NCBI GenBank assembly: GCA_029573495.1
Contig: JAKQEI010000027.1
Location: forward strand, 1-44,965
Length of the DNA stretch: 44,965 nt
Reading direction: 5' to 3'
From: Bacteroidota bacterium
GTDB lineage: Bacteria > Bacteroidota > Bacteroidia > Flavobacteriales_F > PHOS-HE28
Numbering within the stretch: the stretch's first letter is position 1; every line of letters begins with the position of its first letter. Position numbers and translations under genes: made by a program. Shown here piece after piece: positions 1 through 7,231 of this stretch. The notes beneath the pieces are model-generated. The model was not told the DNA's origin and searched no databases. It was given only the letters and a program-made list of their open reading frames with translations.

Positions 1-540
1 CGCGACGTACTGGACCAACTGGTCAACTGCGATCTATGCGGATTCAACATATTGCGCTTCGACCTCCCCCTCCTTTCCGAAGAGCTAAGCCGCATCGGAT
101 ACGACTGGAGAACCAATGACCTGCGCGTGGTGGATGTACAACGCATCTACCACCAAATGGAACCGCGCGACCTGAGCGCCGCCGTGAGGTTCTACTGCGG
201 CAAAGAGCTCCATGGTGCGCACGACGCTTTGATCGATGTGCAAGCCACCGCCGATGTGCTCCTGGCCCAGCTGGATCGCTATCCCGATCAGTTGAAGCCA
301 GACATCGCCTTCCTCGGCGAACTAAGTGGCGACCTCAAGCGCAACCCTGACCCGGCCGGTAAACTGAGGTTCGATGACCGCGGGGCGATCTGCCTCGCCT
401 TCGGCAAATACGCCGGGTGGACCTTGGAGAACATCGGCCGCAACGACCCGGGCTATCTACAATGGCTCATGACCAAGGCCGAACTACCGCACAGTACCCT
501 CTCCGTGATGCGCAATGCCCTGTCGGATCTGCATGCGTGA
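1..540 (+). CDS. 3'-5' exonuclease, DnaQ-like (5' end cut by window)
   Basis: The reading frame is open from base 1 to the TGA at 538-540, so the N-terminus with the first exonuclease motif lies outside the window. The visible part holds a DEDD-type second motif (CGFNILRFDLPLL, like the NxxxFD motif of DnaQ exonucleases) and the later HxAxxD-type motif (GAHDALIDVQATADVL). The C-terminal 50 residues carry an FGKYAGWTLENI stretch followed by DPGYLQWLM, a small domain often fused to Bacteroidota exonucleases of this group. The family removes nucleotides from DNA 3' ends, either in proofreading or in nucleotide turnover. No polymerase III subunit is visible nearby, so a role as the dedicated epsilon subunit is not shown. 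The FAH-family gene follows after about 100 bp that hold an inverted repeat. Confidence 0.85.
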   Translation, partial: RDVLDQLVNCDLCGFNILRFDLPLLSEELSRIGYDWRTNDLRVVDVQRIYHQMEPRDLSAAVRFYCGKELHGAHDALIDVQATADVLLAQLDRYPDQLKPDIAFLGELSGDLKRNPDPAGKLRFDDRGAICLAFGKYAGWTLENIGRNDPGYLQWLMTKAELPHSTLSVMRNALSDLHA

Positions 541-553
541 TCGAGCCAACAGT

Positions 554-626
554 GGTCAGCAGCCAGTGGGATCAGCGGCCGTACGGAGTTGCATTCACTG
601 ACCGTTGATCCCACTGGCTGCTGACC
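554..626. repeat. Perfect 21-bp inverted repeat
   Basis: The arm at 554-574 (begins GGTCAGCAGCC) is the exact reverse complement of 606-626 (ends GGCTGCTGACC), separated by 31 bases. It fills most of the gap between the exonuclease and the FAH gene. There is no T-run after the right arm, so a simple intrinsic terminator is not clear. The pieces AGTGGGATCAGCGG and CAACGGTCAGTG (reverse strand) resemble parts of the repeats at 37540-37676 and 40177-40260, so it may belong to the same intergenic family. Confidence 0.85.
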
Positions 627-644
627 GCTGACAACTTCTCTCCC

Positions 645-1253
645 ATGAAACTCATCTGCATCGGCCGCAACTACAGCGAACACGCCAAGGAGCTGGGCAA
701 CCCTATGCCCGAAGAACCCGTGCTGTTCCTGAAGCCACCCAGCGCGCTCATCCCTCTTTCCGGGCCCATCGTTCTGCCTGCCTTCAGCAATGAGGTGGAA
801 CATGAAGTGGAACTGGTATTCGTGATCGGCCACCGCAATGGCCGTGCTGTTGCCGACAAGGTGACACTGGGTCTCGACCTCACCGCGCGCGACGTTCAAC
901 AAGCGCTGAAGTCCCAAGGTCTACCTTGGGAAAAAGCAAAAGCCTTCGATGGCTCGGCATACGTGGCCGGAACGCATACGGCTGTGGAGTCCTTCCCCAC
1001 CGGACACCACATCGAATTCATGCTGAAGAAGAACGGCCATGTGGTCCAGAGCGGCCACAGCGGCCAAATGCGCTTCAGCGTTGAAGAACTGATCGCCCAC
1101 GTGGAACGGTACTTCCGGCTGGAACCGGGCGACCTGCTCTTCACCGGCACACCTGCGGGGGTCGGCCCCCTGTTCGCCGGGGATCGGCTAGAGGGCTTCC
1201 TTCTGGGAGAACTGGTCTTCGAGATCGATGTTGAAGGTCCTGAACGGCCGTAG
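645..1253 (+). CDS. Fumarylacetoacetate hydrolase (FAH) family protein
   Basis: This 202-residue protein has the layout of short FAH-family enzymes (acylpyruvase/YcgM type). It has an N-terminal CIGRNYSEHAKELG, then FLKPPSALIP, the metal-site region EVEHEVELVFVIG with the conserved acidic residues, LGLDLTARDVQ, KAFDGSAYV, and a C-terminal LLFTGTPAGVGPL. Family members hydrolyse or decarboxylate 2,4-dioxo or 2-oxo-3-deoxy acids with a divalent metal; the substrate cannot be told from sequence alone. It stops 45 bp before kdsA, and a separate promoter-like TACCTTTG lies in between. The cytoplasmic location is inferred from the lack of a signal peptide. Confidence 0.88.
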   Translation: MKLICIGRNYSEHAKELGNPMPEEPVLFLKPPSALIPLSGPIVLPAFSNEVEHEVELVFVIGHRNGRAVADKVTLGLDLTARDVQQALKSQGLPWEKAKAFDGSAYVAGTHTAVESFPTGHHIEFMLKKNGHVVQSGHSGQMRFSVEELIAHVERYFRLEPGDLLFTGTPAGVGPLFAGDRLEGFLLGELVFEIDVEGPERP

Positions 1254-1255
1254 GA

Positions 1256-1263
1256 TACCTTTG
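1256..1263 (+). promoter_or_regulatory. Bacteroidota-type -7 box (TACCTTTG) upstream of kdsA
   Basis: TACCTTTG matches the TAnnTTTG core exactly and sits 35 bp before the ATG at 1299. A TTG at 1231-1233 lies 22 bp upstream and could serve as the -33 element. The box argues that the GTG at 1263, which would lengthen KdsA by 12 residues, is not the start, because that codon overlaps the box. Confidence 0.5.
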
Positions 1264-1298
1264 TGACGATATTCGCCACACCAAGGCGACGAAGAACC

Positions 1299-2132
1299 AT
1301 GACCAAGATCGTCCAAGTCGGCAAGATCGCCTGCGGCAACGAGCAGCTCTTCCTCATCTCCGGTCCCTGTGTGATCGAGACCGAGGATGTGATGATGCGC
1401 ACCGCCGAGAAGCTCAAGGAGGTGAGCGAGCGCCTCAAGCTGCCCATCATCTTCAAGAGCAGCTTCACCAAGGACAACCGCAGCAGCGTCGATTTCTACC
1501 AAGGCCCCGGCCTTGACGAAGGCTTGAAGGTGCTCGCCCGCATCAAGAAGGACTTCGGCTTCCCGATCCTCACGGACATTCACTACCCCAGCCAGGCCAA
1601 GCCAGCAGCCGAGGTGGTCGACGTGCTGCAGATCCCGGCCTACTTGGTGATGCAGACCACCTTGGTCACCGAGGCTGCGAAGACCGGCGCGGTGATCAAC
1701 CTGAAGCACGCGCAGTTCCTGGCGCCGGACAACATGATCAAGCCGGCCGAGAAGTGCGTGAGCGTGGGGAACGACAAGATCATCCTCACCGAGCGCGGCT
1801 ACACCTTCGGCTACAACGACCTCATCGTGGACCCGCGTGCCTTCTACCACATGCGGAGAACCGGCTACCCCGTGGTGTTCGACATCACGCACAGCATCCG
1901 CAAGTACGGCATCCCCAGTGCCGATCCCCGCGGCGGCAATCGCGACGTGATGCCCACCATCGCCCGGGCCGGCGTGGCCGCTGGCGTGGACGGTGTGTTC
2001 ATCGAGACCCACCCCGACCCCAGCACCGCCCTCTGCGACGCCGCCAGCCAACTCTGCGTGTACGACCTGGAGGAATTCATCAAGCCCCTGCTCGACCTTC
2101 ATGCCGTGGAGGTGAAGCATCGCCTGAATTGA
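1299..2132 (+). CDS. kdsA: 3-deoxy-8-phosphooctulonate synthase (KDO-8-P synthase)
   Basis: The enzyme condenses phosphoenolpyruvate with D-arabinose 5-phosphate to give KDO-8-phosphate, the committed step toward the KDO sugar of lipopolysaccharide. The 277 residues match the family's usual length. Recognisable motifs include LFLISGPCVIE, FKSSFTKDNRSS, FPILTDIH, LQIPAYL, NLKHAQFLAP, a GYTFGYNDLIVD loop, FDITHSIRKYG and FIETHPDP. Start chosen at ATG 1299 because homology begins there and a promoter-like box covers the upstream GTG. It is followed by the aldolase-CBS fusion and, after a small lipoprotein gene, by a KdsC-like phosphatase, which marks this as a KDO locus. Confidence 0.95.
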   Translation: MTKIVQVGKIACGNEQLFLISGPCVIETEDVMMRTAEKLKEVSERLKLPIIFKSSFTKDNRSSVDFYQGPGLDEGLKVLARIKKDFGFPILTDIHYPSQAKPAAEVVDVLQIPAYLVMQTTLVTEAAKTGAVINLKHAQFLAPDNMIKPAEKCVSVGNDKIILTERGYTFGYNDLIVDPRAFYHMRRTGYPVVFDITHSIRKYGIPSADPRGGNRDVMPTIARAGVAAGVDGVFIETHPDPSTALCDAASQLCVYDLEEFIKPLLDLHAVEVKHRLN

Positions 2133-2239
2133 ACCACAGAGGCACAGAGGCCACAGAGCAGATCATCCCAATAGATAACCGAACAACAAACCCAAAGAGT
2201 TGCGAACGGCATTCTCCGTGCCCTCTGTGTCTCTGTGGT
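2133..2239. repeat. Imperfect inverted repeat of CACAGAG units
   Basis: The left arm 2133-2158 reads ACCACAGAGGCACAGAGG and onward. The right arm ending at 2239 reads CCCTCTGTGTCTCTGTGGT, nearly its reverse complement, with about 60 bases between them. It fills the whole gap between kdsA and the next gene and touches the alternative GTG start at 2235. Similar CACAGAG-type intergenic repeats are, from memory, common in Bacteroidota metagenome assemblies. Its effect on transcription of the downstream gene is unknown. Confidence 0.8.
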
Positions 2240-2252
2240 GAACTACAAAAAC

Positions 2253-3275
2253 ATGGAACTCTACCTCGACAGCGCCGACATCAAGGAGATCGACGAAGCC
2301 TTCAAGCTCGGCTTCCTCACCGGCCTCACCACCACGCCCACATTCATGCACCGTGGCGGCGTGAAGGACATCGACAAGATGATCCTCGATCTCGCGAAGA
2401 AGGTGCCCATCCTGCAGGTGGAAGCCCTTGGCGAAACCGCTGAAGAAGTGGTGAAGGAAGCGGAGCGCCAACTGAAGATGGGCCTGAAGAAGGACACCAC
2501 CGTCTTCAAGATCCCCGTGAGCCTGGAGGGCCTGCGCGCCTGCAAGATGCTGCGCAACGAAGGCATCATGGTGAACGTGCACCTGGTGTACACCATCCAG
2601 CAGGCCTACATGGCCATGCAGGCGGGGGCCACCTACGTGTGCCCGCTCGTCGGCCGCCTGCAGGACCAGGGCCACGACGCCCTCGCCCTCGTGGAGCAGT
2701 GCGTGCGTGCCGTGAACTACTACGGCTACGACACCAAGATCATGTTCAGCAGCGTGCGCACCGTGGAGCACGTGCGCAATGCCGTGGAGCTCGGCGTGCA
2801 CACCATCACGGTGCCTTGGAAGCTGATGAAGCAGCTCACCGACAACCACTTCACGGCCATCGGCACCAAGCAGTTCTACGTGGACACGCGCCTGATCACC
2901 ATGAAGGTGAAGGACGTGCTCTCGCGCAGCAACCCCATCGTGAAGGACAGCGCCACTGTGAGCGAGGCCCTCGTGGAGATGACCAAGCACGGCTTCGGTG
3001 CGGTGATGGTGGTGGATGCGAAAGGCAAGAACGTGGGTGTCTTCACCGACGGTGGCCTGCGCCGCGGCATCGAGAAGGAGGGCAACAAGTTCCTCGCGAA
3101 AAAGCTGAGCACGCTGAAGTTCAACGCGCCCTTCACCATCAGCCCGGAGGCCCTGCTCGACGAAGCCCAGAAGGCCTTCAAGGAGCACAAGGTGGACACG
3201 CTGAGCGTGAGCGAGAACGGCAAGCAGCTCGGCATGCTCGACATCCAGGACCTGATGAAGGCGATCGCGGGGTGA
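2253..3275 (+). CDS. FSA/TalC-like aldolase fused to a C-terminal CBS-domain pair
   Basis: Residues 1-210 are a fructose-6-phosphate aldolase/transaldolase barrel: MELYLDSADIKEID at the N-terminus as in E. coli FSA, Asp6, TGLTTTPTFM, and the Schiff-base lysine in VFKIPVS (Lys86). Residues 221-338 read as two CBS domains (VKDVLSRSNPIV...VVDAKGKNVGVFTD and FNAPFTISPEAL...QLGMLDIQDLM), which usually bind adenine nucleotides. Active-site positions are unusual: the conserved Asn28 is Thr, Gln55 matches the Gln of FSA rather than the Glu of transaldolase, and the Tyr/Phe position is Leu132. ATG 2253 is preferred over GTG 2235 because the homology starts there. The gene lies between kdsA and a kdsC-like gene, where KdsD (SIS plus CBS pair) would be expected. 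Production of arabinose 5-phosphate is my hypothesis, not shown. Confidence 0.85.
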   Translation: MELYLDSADIKEIDEAFKLGFLTGLTTTPTFMHRGGVKDIDKMILDLAKKVPILQVEALGETAEEVVKEAERQLKMGLKKDTTVFKIPVSLEGLRACKMLRNEGIMVNVHLVYTIQQAYMAMQAGATYVCPLVGRLQDQGHDALALVEQCVRAVNYYGYDTKIMFSSVRTVEHVRNAVELGVHTITVPWKLMKQLTDNHFTAIGTKQFYVDTRLITMKVKDVLSRSNPIVKDSATVSEALVEMTKHGFGAVMVVDAKGKNVGVFTDGGLRRGIEKEGNKFLAKKLSTLKFNAPFTISPEALLDEAQKAFKEHKVDTLSVSENGKQLGMLDIQDLMKAIAG

Positions 3276-3865
3276 GAGGTCGTGCTCGTGTTCTTGGGAT
3301 AGAGGGAGCGTCGATTTTCGCGTTCCTGGTTGCTTGTTCAAGCCCCGAGATGAGGCAATCGGACCAAGGACCAACGAAGGACGATGGGAGCTACTCTGCG
3401 CCGCAGGATGCGGATGTGGCACAATTGCATAGTGCTGACCATGCTGAGGCTATCGATTCCACATCCGGGTCATACGAACGGATCTTAACCATCCGTCTAA
3501 GTGAGGTGATATTGGACGCTGGTCTTACGCGATTGCTCGACTCACTGATTGCTTTCGAGAAGGATTGTCTTGGGGATGACCATCCAGACTTCTGGCTACT
3601 TGGGCAATGGAAGACAGGCGTATTCCAGTTCACTGGCACTAGTGGATTCACCGCGAACGCGTTGGGCTTTACCATGGTCGATGGGAACGTCGTTTTCCTC
3701 TACGATGCGCTGCCCGAAGCTGCCCATCAGAGCGACAAGCGAAGGAGCTTCAGTCGAAGCGTTTCGGAGGCATCTTCCGGTCCTGAGGATTATTCTGCTT
3801 GGTACATCCAGCAGGCGAATGGATATAACCGAGTAGTTCAAGCATACACATTGCCTTGCAACTGA
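3272..3865 (+). CDS. Hypothetical lipoprotein, start overlaps the upstream stop (GTGA)
   Basis: The frame begins with GTG at 3272, overlapping the TGA of the aldolase-CBS gene as GTGA. It gives 197 residues starting with a basic n-region (RGRAR), a hydrophobic stretch ASIFAFLVA and a lipobox-like LVAC, then SSPEMRQSDQG. The mature part contains ERILTIRLSEVILDAGLTRLLDSLIAFEKDCLGD and a WLLGQWKTGVFQFTG segment. I do not recognise a family. The region looks less GC-rich than its neighbours and could be a later insertion into the KDO locus. The Glu inside the signal is unusual, so a lipoprotein is likely but not certain. It ends 6 bp before the KdsC-like gene. Confidence 0.6.
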   Translation: MRGRARVLGIEGASIFAFLVACSSPEMRQSDQGPTKDDGSYSAPQDADVAQLHSADHAEAIDSTSGSYERILTIRLSEVILDAGLTRLLDSLIAFEKDCLGDDHPDFWLLGQWKTGVFQFTGTSGFTANALGFTMVDGNVVFLYDALPEAAHQSDKRRSFSRSVSEASSGPEDYSAWYIQQANGYNRVVQAYTLPCN

Positions 3866-3871
3866 TCGATC

Positions 3872-4549
3872 ATGTCCAGTATTAAGGTCTTCACCACGAA
3901 CGGCTTCCGCACCACCGCGCCGGAGACCGAGCTGCTGCGTCGCCTGGCCCGCACCAAGGCCGTGCTCTTCGACTGGGACGGTGTGTTCAACGACGGCTTC
4001 AAGGACGCCGACGGAGGGAGCCCCTTCAGCGAGGTGGGCAGCATGGGCGTGAACCTGCTGCGCTTCGCGTTGTGGATGCGGAACGGGCACTTGCCCACGG
4101 CCGCGGTGATCACCGGTCAGCACAACCCCTATGCGGAGCGCTTCGCCCAGCGCGAGCGGCTGCACGGCGTGTACATGGGTTTCACCAACAAGCCCGAGGC
4201 CTTCGACGCCTTCCTCGCGAAGCACGGCCTGCAGGCTGAGGAGGTGGCCTTCTTCTTCGACGACGTGCTGGACCTGCCCGTGGCAGCGCGCTGCGGCCTG
4301 CGGGTGATGATCGGCAGTCCCGTAACCGCCTGGCTCGTGGAGCAGGTCATCGCGCGTGGCGAGGTGGATATGGTCACCGCCAACAGCGGCGGCAGCAACG
4401 GGCTGCGCGAGGCCACCGATGCCGTGATGGCCTTGCTCGGGAATGGTCCGGATGTGATCGTGCACCGCACCGCCTATTCCGATACCTACCAACGCTACCT
4501 GACCGAACGCCAGGCCGTGGAGCCCGCGATCGTAAGGAACCCACGCTGA
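3872..4549 (+). CDS. KdsC-like HAD phosphatase (KDO-8-P phosphatase candidate)
   Basis: Class C0 HAD phosphatases of the KdsC type remove phosphate from KDO-8-P. This 225-residue protein shows the nucleophile motif LFDWDGVFNDG (DxD), motif II AVITGQ, the lysine in FTNKPEAFDAF, motif III FFFDDVLDLPVA, and the KdsC-like C-terminal VTANSGGSNGLREATDAVMALLG. The N-terminal 25 residues and the last 25 are extra compared with E. coli KdsC (about 188 aa). DVLDLPVA corresponds to the DLIDWPVM region of KdsC. Together with kdsA 1.7 kb upstream, the assignment to KDO synthesis is well supported, although related nonulosonate phosphatases share these motifs. It ends next to the convergent DUF2141 gene. 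Confidence 0.8.
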   Translation: MSSIKVFTTNGFRTTAPETELLRRLARTKAVLFDWDGVFNDGFKDADGGSPFSEVGSMGVNLLRFALWMRNGHLPTAAVITGQHNPYAERFAQRERLHGVYMGFTNKPEAFDAFLAKHGLQAEEVAFFFDDVLDLPVAARCGLRVMIGSPVTAWLVEQVIARGEVDMVTANSGGSNGLREATDAVMALLGNGPDVIVHRTAYSDTYQRYLTERQAVEPAIVRNPR

Positions 4550-4987
4550 TCAGCGCAACCGGATCCGCACTGGGTTTCGCGGCTCGCCTACGTTGATCGC
4601 CGCCAGCTTGAACGAGGGTGGTCCCATGTTGACGGGAGCATCGTTGCTGAAGCCATAGGGCTCCTGCGGCCAGCCGATCCACGACGTGTTGAGCTCCCCA
4701 TCGCTGTTGATGTCGTGGAAGACCTTCACCGCGTAGGTACCGTCATCAACACGCCTGAAGGAGCAGGTTACGGTCCGGGACGTGGCAGGAACGCTCAAGG
4801 TGCGACAGCCCTGTTCCGTGTCGTAAGCCTCTTTGTTCGGACACAGCGCCACGCGCAGGGTACCTCCTGCTTCGGGCTTGTTGAGAACGACTTCCAGCCG
4901 TAGGTCATCTTGAGGCAAAGCGACCGAAGCGATCAACGTACAGAAGACCATGACAAGGGCGCGCAGGCCTTCTTCAGAAATGGGCAT
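4550..4987 (-). CDS. DUF2141 family secreted protein
   Basis: The mature region has LRLEVVLNKPEAGGTLRVALCPNKEAY, then VDDGTYAVKVFHDINSDGELNTSWIGWPQEPYGFSNDAP, the hallmark of DUF2141 (small predicted beta-sandwich, exported). Starting at ATG 4987 gives 145 residues with a short signal-like segment (LRALVMVFCTLIASVALPQ). That start overlaps the end of aat by 14 bp, in keeping with the overlapping operon. ATG 4951 is an alternative. The frame extends further upstream inside aat, but that part has no family character. Function unknown; probably the last gene of the mnmA-to-DUF2141 operon. Confidence 0.8.
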   Translation of the reverse strand: MPISEEGLRALVMVFCTLIASVALPQDDLRLEVVLNKPEAGGTLRVALCPNKEAYDTEQGCRTLSVPATSRTVTCSFRRVDDGTYAVKVFHDINSDGELNTSWIGWPQEPYGFSNDAPVNMGPPSFKLAAINVGEPRNPVRIRLR

Positions 4988-5564
4988 CCAGGTCGAGCGC
5001 TGCGTCCAATTGCTTCCGGAACCGGTCGCGCGGGATCTCCACCGCACCGAGTTGCTGTGTGAAGTCATTCAAGTACTGGGTATCGAAAAGGACATGTCCC
5101 TGTCGTTGCAGATGTGCGACGAGGGCAAAGAACGCTGCTTTGCCCGCGTTCGGCACCTTGCTGAACATGCTCTCACCAAAGAACGCACCGCGCAGGGACA
5201 CACCGTAGATGCCACCCACGAGCTCATCGCCCGACCACGACTCCACGGAATGGGCGAAACCGGCCGTGTGCATGGCGAGGTACGAGGTGATCAGCCGCTC
5301 ATCGATCCAGGTCTCTTCGCGCTCGGCACAGGCCCGGATCACCCCTTCGAAGGCCTTGTTGCGCGTTAGGATGAAGTCCGCTTTGCGGAATGCACGGATC
5401 GCCCGCTTGTTCGGCACCAGGCCTGCCAAGGGAAAGATCGCGCGCGGGTCGGGATCATGCCAGTACAGTTCACCATCGTCGTGGCACATCGGGAATCGCC
5501 CGCTACCATAGGCCAGAAGCAACTCTGCCACCGGTATCGCCTCCAAGGTGTCCGATCCGTTCAC
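4974..5564 (-). CDS. aat: Leucyl/phenylalanyl-tRNA--protein transferase
   Basis: Aat moves Leu or Phe from aminoacyl-tRNA to N-terminal Arg or Lys of proteins, marking them for ClpS/ClpAP degradation. The 196-residue protein has the expected order: LLLAYGSGRFPM, LYWHDPDPRAIFPL, FILTRNKAFEGVIRACAER, TWIDERLITSYLAMHTAGFAHSVESW, LVGGIYGVSLRGAFFGESMFSKVPNAGKAAFFALV and FDTQYLNDFTQQLGAVEIPRDRF. The length is slightly short but complete. Its ATG overlaps the stop of the upstream subtilase gene as ATGA, and its own end overlaps the DUF2141 start. Confidence 0.96.
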   Translation of the reverse strand: MNGSDTLEAIPVAELLLAYGSGRFPMCHDDGELYWHDPDPRAIFPLAGLVPNKRAIRAFRKADFILTRNKAFEGVIRACAEREETWIDERLITSYLAMHTAGFAHSVESWSGDELVGGIYGVSLRGAFFGESMFSKVPNAGKAAFFALVAHLQRQGHVLFDTQYLNDFTQQLGAVEIPRDRFRKQLDAALDLDAHF

Positions 5565-7231
5565 GGCGCCTTGATCACGCGTTCCTGGAAGATCCGGCCG
5601 TCCTGGTCAACCACCACCAGGTAGGCACCGGTTGGAAGGCCTTGTAAACGCGGGTCATCAAGGGTGATCCTGCCGACACCATCCACCCCGGCGCGGAGAA
5701 AGGACCTGGTCCGACCTTCCATATCGAAGACCGCGACGAAGGCCGAGCCATGATGCAGCCCGGTATCCTCGATCACGAACCGGTCGGTGAACGGAGAAGG
5801 GAACACCCGCATATTCCTGGACACGGGCTGCTCCGGCACCTGCGTCAGCAATAACCAGGCACTGGCCGCACCGAAGTCCGGGATGCCAAAGCCCAGCGAG
5901 TCGTTCGGGTCATTGTACAAGGTGGCGCTCTGGCGCACGGCCATCATGATCTCCTGCGCGCTGCGCGTGGGATGGGCGCCCCATAGACAGCCCACCAGAC
6001 CGGCCAGCACAGGAGCCGCGAAACTGGTCCCGTTCGCCTGCACCACACTGTCCACGCCAATGTTCAACACCGTGGTGCCCTGGCCCATGGCGCACACGTC
6101 CGGTTTCACGCGACCATCGGCACTGGGGCCATGGGAACTGAAGGGAGCATAAAGCGCGTCCGCGTTCACCCCGCCCACCGTGAGCACGTCCATCGCATCA
6201 GCCGGCGCACCGATGTGGTACCAGTCACTCTGTCCATTGTTGCCTGCGCTCAGCACCGGGACCATGCCCTTTTGCGAAGCGATGTTCGCCGCGATGCTGC
6301 ACCGCAGGGTCTGCCCGTCCAGCATGAGGTAGGTGTGGTCCATCGTACTGTCGTCGAAGGTGGTGTACCCCAGGGACGTATTGATCACATCGCACCCGAG
6401 ACTGTCCGCCAGTTCCACACCGCTCACCCAGTGGTCCTCCTCCACCGGATACTCACTCTGAACGGTCTCGGTACGGATCAGGACGTAGTCCGCTTCGGGC
6501 GCCGTACCGATCAACTGACTATCCAGGCGGGCCGCCATGCACGAAAGCACACTCCGCCCGTGCCAATGGTCATCATATACATCGCCATCATGCTCCACCA
6601 GATCGCGCGTGCCCACGATGCCGCCACGTTGCCGCACAGCCTCGAAAGCCAGCGCGGAGTCGACCCCGTCGAAGCCCGAGTCCAGCACCCCGATCAACAT
6701 GCCCTGGCCCAGGTGTCCATTGCCGTGCAGGGACTGGCCGTTCAGCATCTCCAACTGCCTGTACCCCGCGCCATACAATGGAATGTCCAGCTCCCGACCC
6801 TCCTGATCCCGGCTCCCGAACTTGTGGACACGGGGCGATCCAGTGGTTCTCATCCCGGATGCGCGCACCTCCAATACGAAGGGCAGGTCTTGGACCGCGG
6901 ATATCGCATCCCCCCCCTGCACACGTATGGTCACTCCATTGAACCACTTGCTCCGGTTCAGCACATCCACCCCTTCGATGGCTTCCACCTGGGCCACGTA
7001 TGCCGGATCCACCGGAAGGTCGAGCTCATCATAGGCGATCCCTTGTGCAGCGCGCCGTGCGATGGCACGTTCGGAAAGGAAGGACGTGGGCTCGGAGAGT
7101 GAATAAGGCGTGGCCGACTTATCCGTGAAAGCCACCCAATAGGTGTCCGGGGAGGTCTGTGCGAAGCTCGATCCCCCTGGCACGGATGCGAGCAGGATGG
7201 CTGCAAGGATGCCCGACAACCTACGATCCAT
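5561..7231 (-). CDS. Subtilisin-like serine protease (S8) with T9SS sorting domain
   Basis: A signal peptide (MDRRLSGILAAILLASVPGGSSFAQ) is followed by a prodomain-like segment and an S8 peptidase domain. Catalytic residues visible are Asp184 (LIGVLDSGF), His224 (DDHWHGRSV) and Ser403 (NGTSFAAPVLAG), with the oxyanion Asn331 in LSAGNNG. The usual HGT around the histidine is HGR here. The last 85 residues (RVFPSPFTDRFVIED...LPTGAYLVVVDQDGRIFQERVIK) form a type A C-terminal domain that directs export by the type IX system, so the enzyme is probably secreted or attached to the cell surface. The length is 556 aa. Its ATG overlaps the preceding lipoprotein's end by 11 bp, and its stop overlaps the aat start (ATGA). 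Confidence 0.93.
   Translation of the reverse strand: MDRRLSGILAAILLASVPGGSSFAQTSPDTYWVAFTDKSATPYSLSEPTSFLSERAIARRAAQGIAYDELDLPVDPAYVAQVEAIEGVDVLNRSKWFNGVTIRVQGGDAISAVQDLPFVLEVRASGMRTTGSPRVHKFGSRDQEGRELDIPLYGAGYRQLEMLNGQSLHGNGHLGQGMLIGVLDSGFDGVDSALAFEAVRQRGGIVGTRDLVEHDGDVYDDHWHGRSVLSCMAARLDSQLIGTAPEADYVLIRTETVQSEYPVEEDHWVSGVELADSLGCDVINTSLGYTTFDDSTMDHTYLMLDGQTLRCSIAANIASQKGMVPVLSAGNNGQSDWYHIGAPADAMDVLTVGGVNADALYAPFSSHGPSADGRVKPDVCAMGQGTTVLNIGVDSVVQANGTSFAAPVLAGLVGCLWGAHPTRSAQEIMMAVRQSATLYNDPNDSLGFGIPDFGAASAWLLLTQVPEQPVSRNMRVFPSPFTDRFVIEDTGLHHGSAFVAVFDMEGRTRSFLRAGVDGVGRITLDDPRLQGLPTGAYLVVVDQDGRIFQERVIKAP

Noticed and set aside
1188..2120. Long minus-strand frame of 310 codons across kdsA, rich in His, Val and Gly
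   Set aside because: It is the antisense shadow of the strongly supported kdsA gene; its composition (VHHHV, HAHALLG) reflects third-position GC bias.
2639..3271. N-terminal part of the 408-codon plus frame
   Set aside because: This portion (ARRPPAGPGPRRPRPRG...) is a shadow of the aldolase-CBS gene. Only the part from GTG 3272 looks like a protein and was kept as the lipoprotein.
2163..3422. Minus-strand frame of 419 codons opposite the aldolase-CBS gene
   Set aside because: His- and Leu-rich shadow frame with no recognisable domain; the plus strand encodes a clear two-domain protein.
3549..3836. 95-codon plus frame inside the lipoprotein gene
   Set aside because: Overlaps the better supported frame and has no protein-like features.
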